NCBI GenBank assembly: GCA_949283985.1
Contig: CASDUM010000044.1
Location: 1 to 10,396 of the forward strand
Direction of reading: 5' to 3'
Length of the DNA: 10,396 nucleotides
Source of the DNA: an uncultured Mycoplasmataceae bacterium
Lineage (GTDB): Bacteria > Bacillota_I > Bacilli_A > Mycoplasmatales > Mycoplasmoidaceae
The first letter of the stretch is position 1. Every line of letters starts with the position of its first letter. The notes below the pieces were generated by a model. That model saw nothing but the letters and a program-made list of their open reading frames with translations. It was not told the origin of the DNA and did not search any database. A program made the translations under genes and the position numbers. This document shows, one piece after another, positions 7,579 to 10,396 of the stretch.

Positions 7579-8599
7579 TGTTAAAACCGAAAAAGTTGGC
7601 GCATACTTGGTTCAAAGATTAGTATGTCCTTTTGGAGATACTGAATATATAAAAATGTATTCACCAAGTATTTATACAGAAAGAATAGAAGATAAACTTA
7701 AAATAGAAATCAAATTAAATGTAATTAGAGGAAGTTTGTTTCCTGAAGGTTTTCTTTACATGGATGTTGAACTTCCTACACAAAAAATTACTAGTGTTGT
7801 ACTTTCTGAAGATTGAAACTCTGACGAAGACAAAGTACAAATACCAGAGTCAAGACATACACCATATATTTTTAAAGGTACATTTACAATTGATTTAAAT
7901 GCAGATCAGTATTTTGATCGTGAAATAACTCAAGAAATGGTACCAATGAAACTAACTTTTAGAGAAGAACCTAGTTGATGACCAAGCATTACAGTCAATA
8001 GTGAAAAAGTAAAAAATGATTTTAGAAAAGAATTATATGAACAAGAAGTTAATACATCATTTTTATATTGAAACACTATTACTTATGATGGAAATGAACT
8101 AAAAATTCCTATGAAAGAAAAATTTCAAAATAATGAACTTGTTTGATCTAATAATTATTCATTAAATATTTCATTAAATGACTTTGATTCATCGATTATT
8201 TCTTATTTGCTTAAAGTAAATAATGAAAATCAAGATAATTACTTTTTATATTCAAGAGGCTATAATTTAAAATTTTCGGATATTAGAACCGGAAAAGAAA
8301 TATTAAGTACAAAAAGTAATTTAAATAAAAAAGTTGAAAAATATTTAACATTCGACACAAACTATGATTTTGATATCGAAGGAAATACATTTATTGAAAC
8401 AAGTTCATTAAATGGAATTAATATGTTTAATACAGATTCATTTAGTTTGTCAGGATGCATTTTATTGAAACTTAATAACACAAATTTTAGAGTGAAAATT
8501 AATAAAAATTTTTATAATAACAATTATCAAAATTTTAATGTGAGATCAAAAATTATTGATGCTGATAATGAAAAGGAGTTCATATTTAATGAAATCTAA
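7559..8599 (+). CDS. Conserved-looking hypothetical protein, 346 aa, soluble
   Basis: I do not recognise a function. The frame is open for 346 residues once TGA is read as Trp (five TGA codons, including two in a row in EEPSWWPSI at 7977-7982). The composition is rich in Asn, Lys, Phe, Tyr, Asp and Ser, with alternating hydrophobic residues suggesting mostly beta structure. There is no signal peptide or membrane segment, and only two Cys (VCPFGD near residue 22, and SGCILL near the C-terminus). No ATG lies near the beginning: TTG 7559 or TTG 7565 (10 bases after GTAGGG at 7549-7554) are the candidates, so the exact start is uncertain by two codons. It overlaps the helix-turn-helix gene by 14-20 bases and the next gene by 11 bases. 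This tight coupling implies a shared task with both neighbours. It may correspond to the MG285-type genes of related mycoplasmas (recall only). Confidence 0.82.
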
Positions 8600-9014
8600 A
8601 ATCAAAAGAATATCTTTAGTTGTAATAATATCTTCACTATTAGCATCAATTGCAGCTGTCTTTTCTGTATTTATTGTAAATACAGAAAGTAAAGTTAAAG
8701 TTGAGTCATCAAATGATGAATTATCATTAGACAAATATTTATTAGAGAAAAAGAATATTTTATCATTAATTAAAAATAAAAATAACGATATTGTATTTGA
8801 TGAACTTGCAATTAAAGCAAATCTAAGAAAAACAATACTTAATGTTATTTCACAGACTTCATATTATAAAATGAATAATTTTAAAATCAATGATATAAAT
8901 CTTAAAATTAAATATTCGCTGAAATCTGAAAAAGAATTAGTTTTAAATTTATCATACAATTTTGCAAAATTAAACAAAGAATACAAGCCATTTTTTATAC
9001 TTGAAATTTATTAA
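8589..9014 (+). CDS. Small membrane-anchored or exported hypothetical protein, 141 aa
   Basis: The N-terminus MKSKIKR is basic and is followed by a hydrophobic segment at about 8-30 (ISLVVIISSLLASIAAVFSV), then a polar remainder of about 110 residues expected outside the cell. There is no Cys, so it is not a lipoprotein; the segment could be an uncleaved anchor or a signal peptide (ASIAA offers a weak cleavage site). The outer part has Lys- and Asn-rich helices, then alternating residues (INDINLKIKYSLKSEKELVL). I do not recognise its function. ATG 8589 is preferred because AAGGAG at 8573-8578 lies 10 bases upstream; an earlier ATG at 8556 in the same frame would add 11 residues and has no such site. 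It overlaps the previous gene by 11 bases, so it belongs to the same transcript. Confidence 0.78.
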   Translation: MKSKIKRISLVVIISSLLASIAAVFSVFIVNTESKVKVESSNDELSLDKYLLEKKNILSLIKNKNNDIVFDELAIKANLRKTILNVISQTSYYKMNNFKINDINLKIKYSLKSEKELVLNLSYNFAKLNKEYKPFFILEIY

Positions 9015-9029
9015 AAAAATATTATTTAT

Positions 9030-9056
9030 ATGATATCATTATCAATATAAAGAAGG
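9030..9056 (+). promoter_or_regulatory. Possible tig promoter/operator and Shine-Dalgarno
   Basis: The 49-base spacer before tig holds a perfect 10-bp palindrome ATGATATCAT (9030-9039) that includes a possible -10 box TATCAT (9034-9039). AGAAGG (9051-9056) is the ribosome binding site, 7 bases before ATG 9064. The binding site is clear; the promoter and operator reading is weak, since no good -35 box is seen and read-through from the preceding unit is possible. Confidence 0.4.
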
Positions 9057-9063
9057 TATAAAA

Positions 9064-10377
9064 ATGAGTAAATATAATTTTAAATTTAAAGATAATGAAA
9101 ATGAAATTGTGGTTAATGCTACATCGGCAAAAGAAGAATGAAAGAAATCAATTTCTTCCGCAAAAAAGAAAATGATTAAAAATTTCAAAATCGATGGTTA
9201 TAGACCAGGTTCAAAAGCACATGCTAGCATTGCCTCAGAAAAAATTTCTGATTCAATGGTAATTGAAGAAGCATTAAATATTGAATTAAAAAAGGTAATG
9301 ACTGAATTAATTTCGACAACTGAATTCAAAGAAAAGATGGATGATATTTATGATGCTCCACCTAAAATCAATGTTAATTCTATTGATGAAAATGGTTTTG
9401 AAATAGACATTGCTTATACAAAAAATCCAAAAGCAACTGTTGGTGATTACAACAAGTTAAAACTTTCATTTCCGAAAATTGATGTAAGCGATGAAGAAGT
9501 ATCTCATTCTATAAATCATTGAAGAGAGAAAAAATCAATTCTTGCACCTAAAAAAGATGAAATTATTGCAAATGGCGACATAGTAATTTTTGATTTTAAA
9601 GGTTTTATTGACGATAAAGAAATGGAAAATGGTTCTGGTAAAAATTATGAATTAGAAATCGGTTCAAATCAATTTATTCCAGGATTTGAAGAACAAATGG
9701 TCGGTCTTAAAAAAGGTGATGAAAAAACTATTACTGTTAAATTTCCAGAAGATTATCACGCAAAAGATATTGCAAATAAAGAAGCAAAATTTGAATTAAA
9801 GATTCATGATATCAAAAGCAAAGTTATGCCTGAATTGGATGATGAATTTGTAAAAGAATTCAATATTAAAGGTGTAAATACAGTTGATGAATTTAAAAAA
9901 TACGAAAAAGAACAATTATTTCAAAAGAAAAAATTAGATATTACTGCTGAAGCAAAACCACAAATCTTTAAAGCTTTAGCTAAAATCACAAAATTGAGTT
10001 TTCCTGACGAAGTTGGAATAGAAAATGAAATCAGAAACATGAAACAAGAATATGAACTTATGCTAGGTCAATCAGGAATCAAACTAAATGACTTTTTAAA
10101 AATGACAGGTAAATCAGAAAAAGACTTTGATAATGAATTAAAAACGATTGCTGAAGAAAATGTTTTATCAAAATACGCTCTTTATGAAATTTCTGAAAAA
10201 GAGAATATTGATGTTGAAGAAAAAGATATAAATGATCTTTTCAAAAATGTTGCAAAATATCAAGGCATTTCTGAAGAAGAAGTTAAAAAAATAGCAGAAA
10301 ATAATATTGATAGAATAAAAGCGTCAATTATTATTGATAAAACAATTGAATGATTAATTAATAAATACACTAAATAA
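9064..10377 (+). CDS. tig: Trigger factor (ribosome-associated chaperone and prolyl isomerase)
   Basis: This 437-aa protein, of normal family length, is the chaperone that meets nascent chains at the ribosome exit tunnel. Domains in order are an N-terminal ribosome-binding domain (about 1-140), an FKBP-type prolyl isomerase domain starting near NGDIVIFDFKGFIDD (170) and continuing through IGSNQFIPGFEEQMVGLKKG to about 258, and a C-terminal helical chaperone domain (about 259-437) opening with MPELDDEFVKEF, a hallmark of trigger factor. The tail is rich in Lys and Glu helices. The ribosome-contact signature, normally GFRxGKxP, reads GYRPGSKA at 45-52, which is diverged. TGA codons at 9139, 9520 and 10351 encode Trp; the last explains why the true end is at 10377. 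AGAAGG at 9051-9056 fixes the ATG. The window ends 19 bases downstream, too soon to see a terminator. Confidence 0.95.
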
Positions 10378-10396
10378 AAAATTATATATTAGTAAA

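Overview
This window looks like chromosome from a mollicute (Mycoplasma-type) bacterium that reads UGA as tryptophan. The DNA is extremely A+T-rich. Every major gene stays open across in-frame TGA codons only if TGA means Trp, and these fall where conserved proteins have Trp. I found one in-frame TGG (3450-3452). The order potA-potB-potC-potD-tsaD matches, from memory, Mycoplasma genitalium MG042-MG046, which points to the pneumoniae group (M. genitalium / Ureaplasma / Malacoplasma type). All supported genes are on the + strand.

Region 1 (1-7157) looks like one long operon. It holds the 3' end of a riboflavin kinase/FAD synthetase gene (ribF), a Cof-type HAD phosphatase with an extra C-terminal domain, the four-gene spermidine/putrescine ABC importer (ATPase PotA, permeases PotB and PotC, binding protein PotD), and tsaD. 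From potA to potD, neighbouring genes overlap by 8-11 bases, which suggests translational coupling. The operon ends in a strong intrinsic terminator whose upstream arm is the last codons of tsaD. The most striking point is an in-frame TAA at codon 225 of tsaD. Conserved TsaD sequence continues in the same frame after it for 84 codons, so this normally essential tRNA-modification gene appears to be split by one nonsense codon.

Region 2 (about 7180-9014) is a compact three-gene unit. It encodes a 104-aa protein with a probable helix-turn-helix, a 346-aa soluble-looking protein of unknown function, and a 141-aa protein with an N-terminal membrane segment. The genes overlap each other. The first has a very G-rich Shine-Dalgarno with a run of seven G.

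Region 3 (9015-10396) is a short spacer and tig, encoding trigger factor (ribosome-associated chaperone and prolyl isomerase), complete at 437 aa. Its ribosome-binding signature departs from the consensus.

Together the window encodes cofactor synthesis (ribF), polyamine import, tRNA t6A modification, nascent-chain folding and one uncharacterised mollicute gene set. I see no tRNA or rRNA gene, insertion sequence, CRISPR array or phage gene. No stretch over 300 bases lacks a gene.
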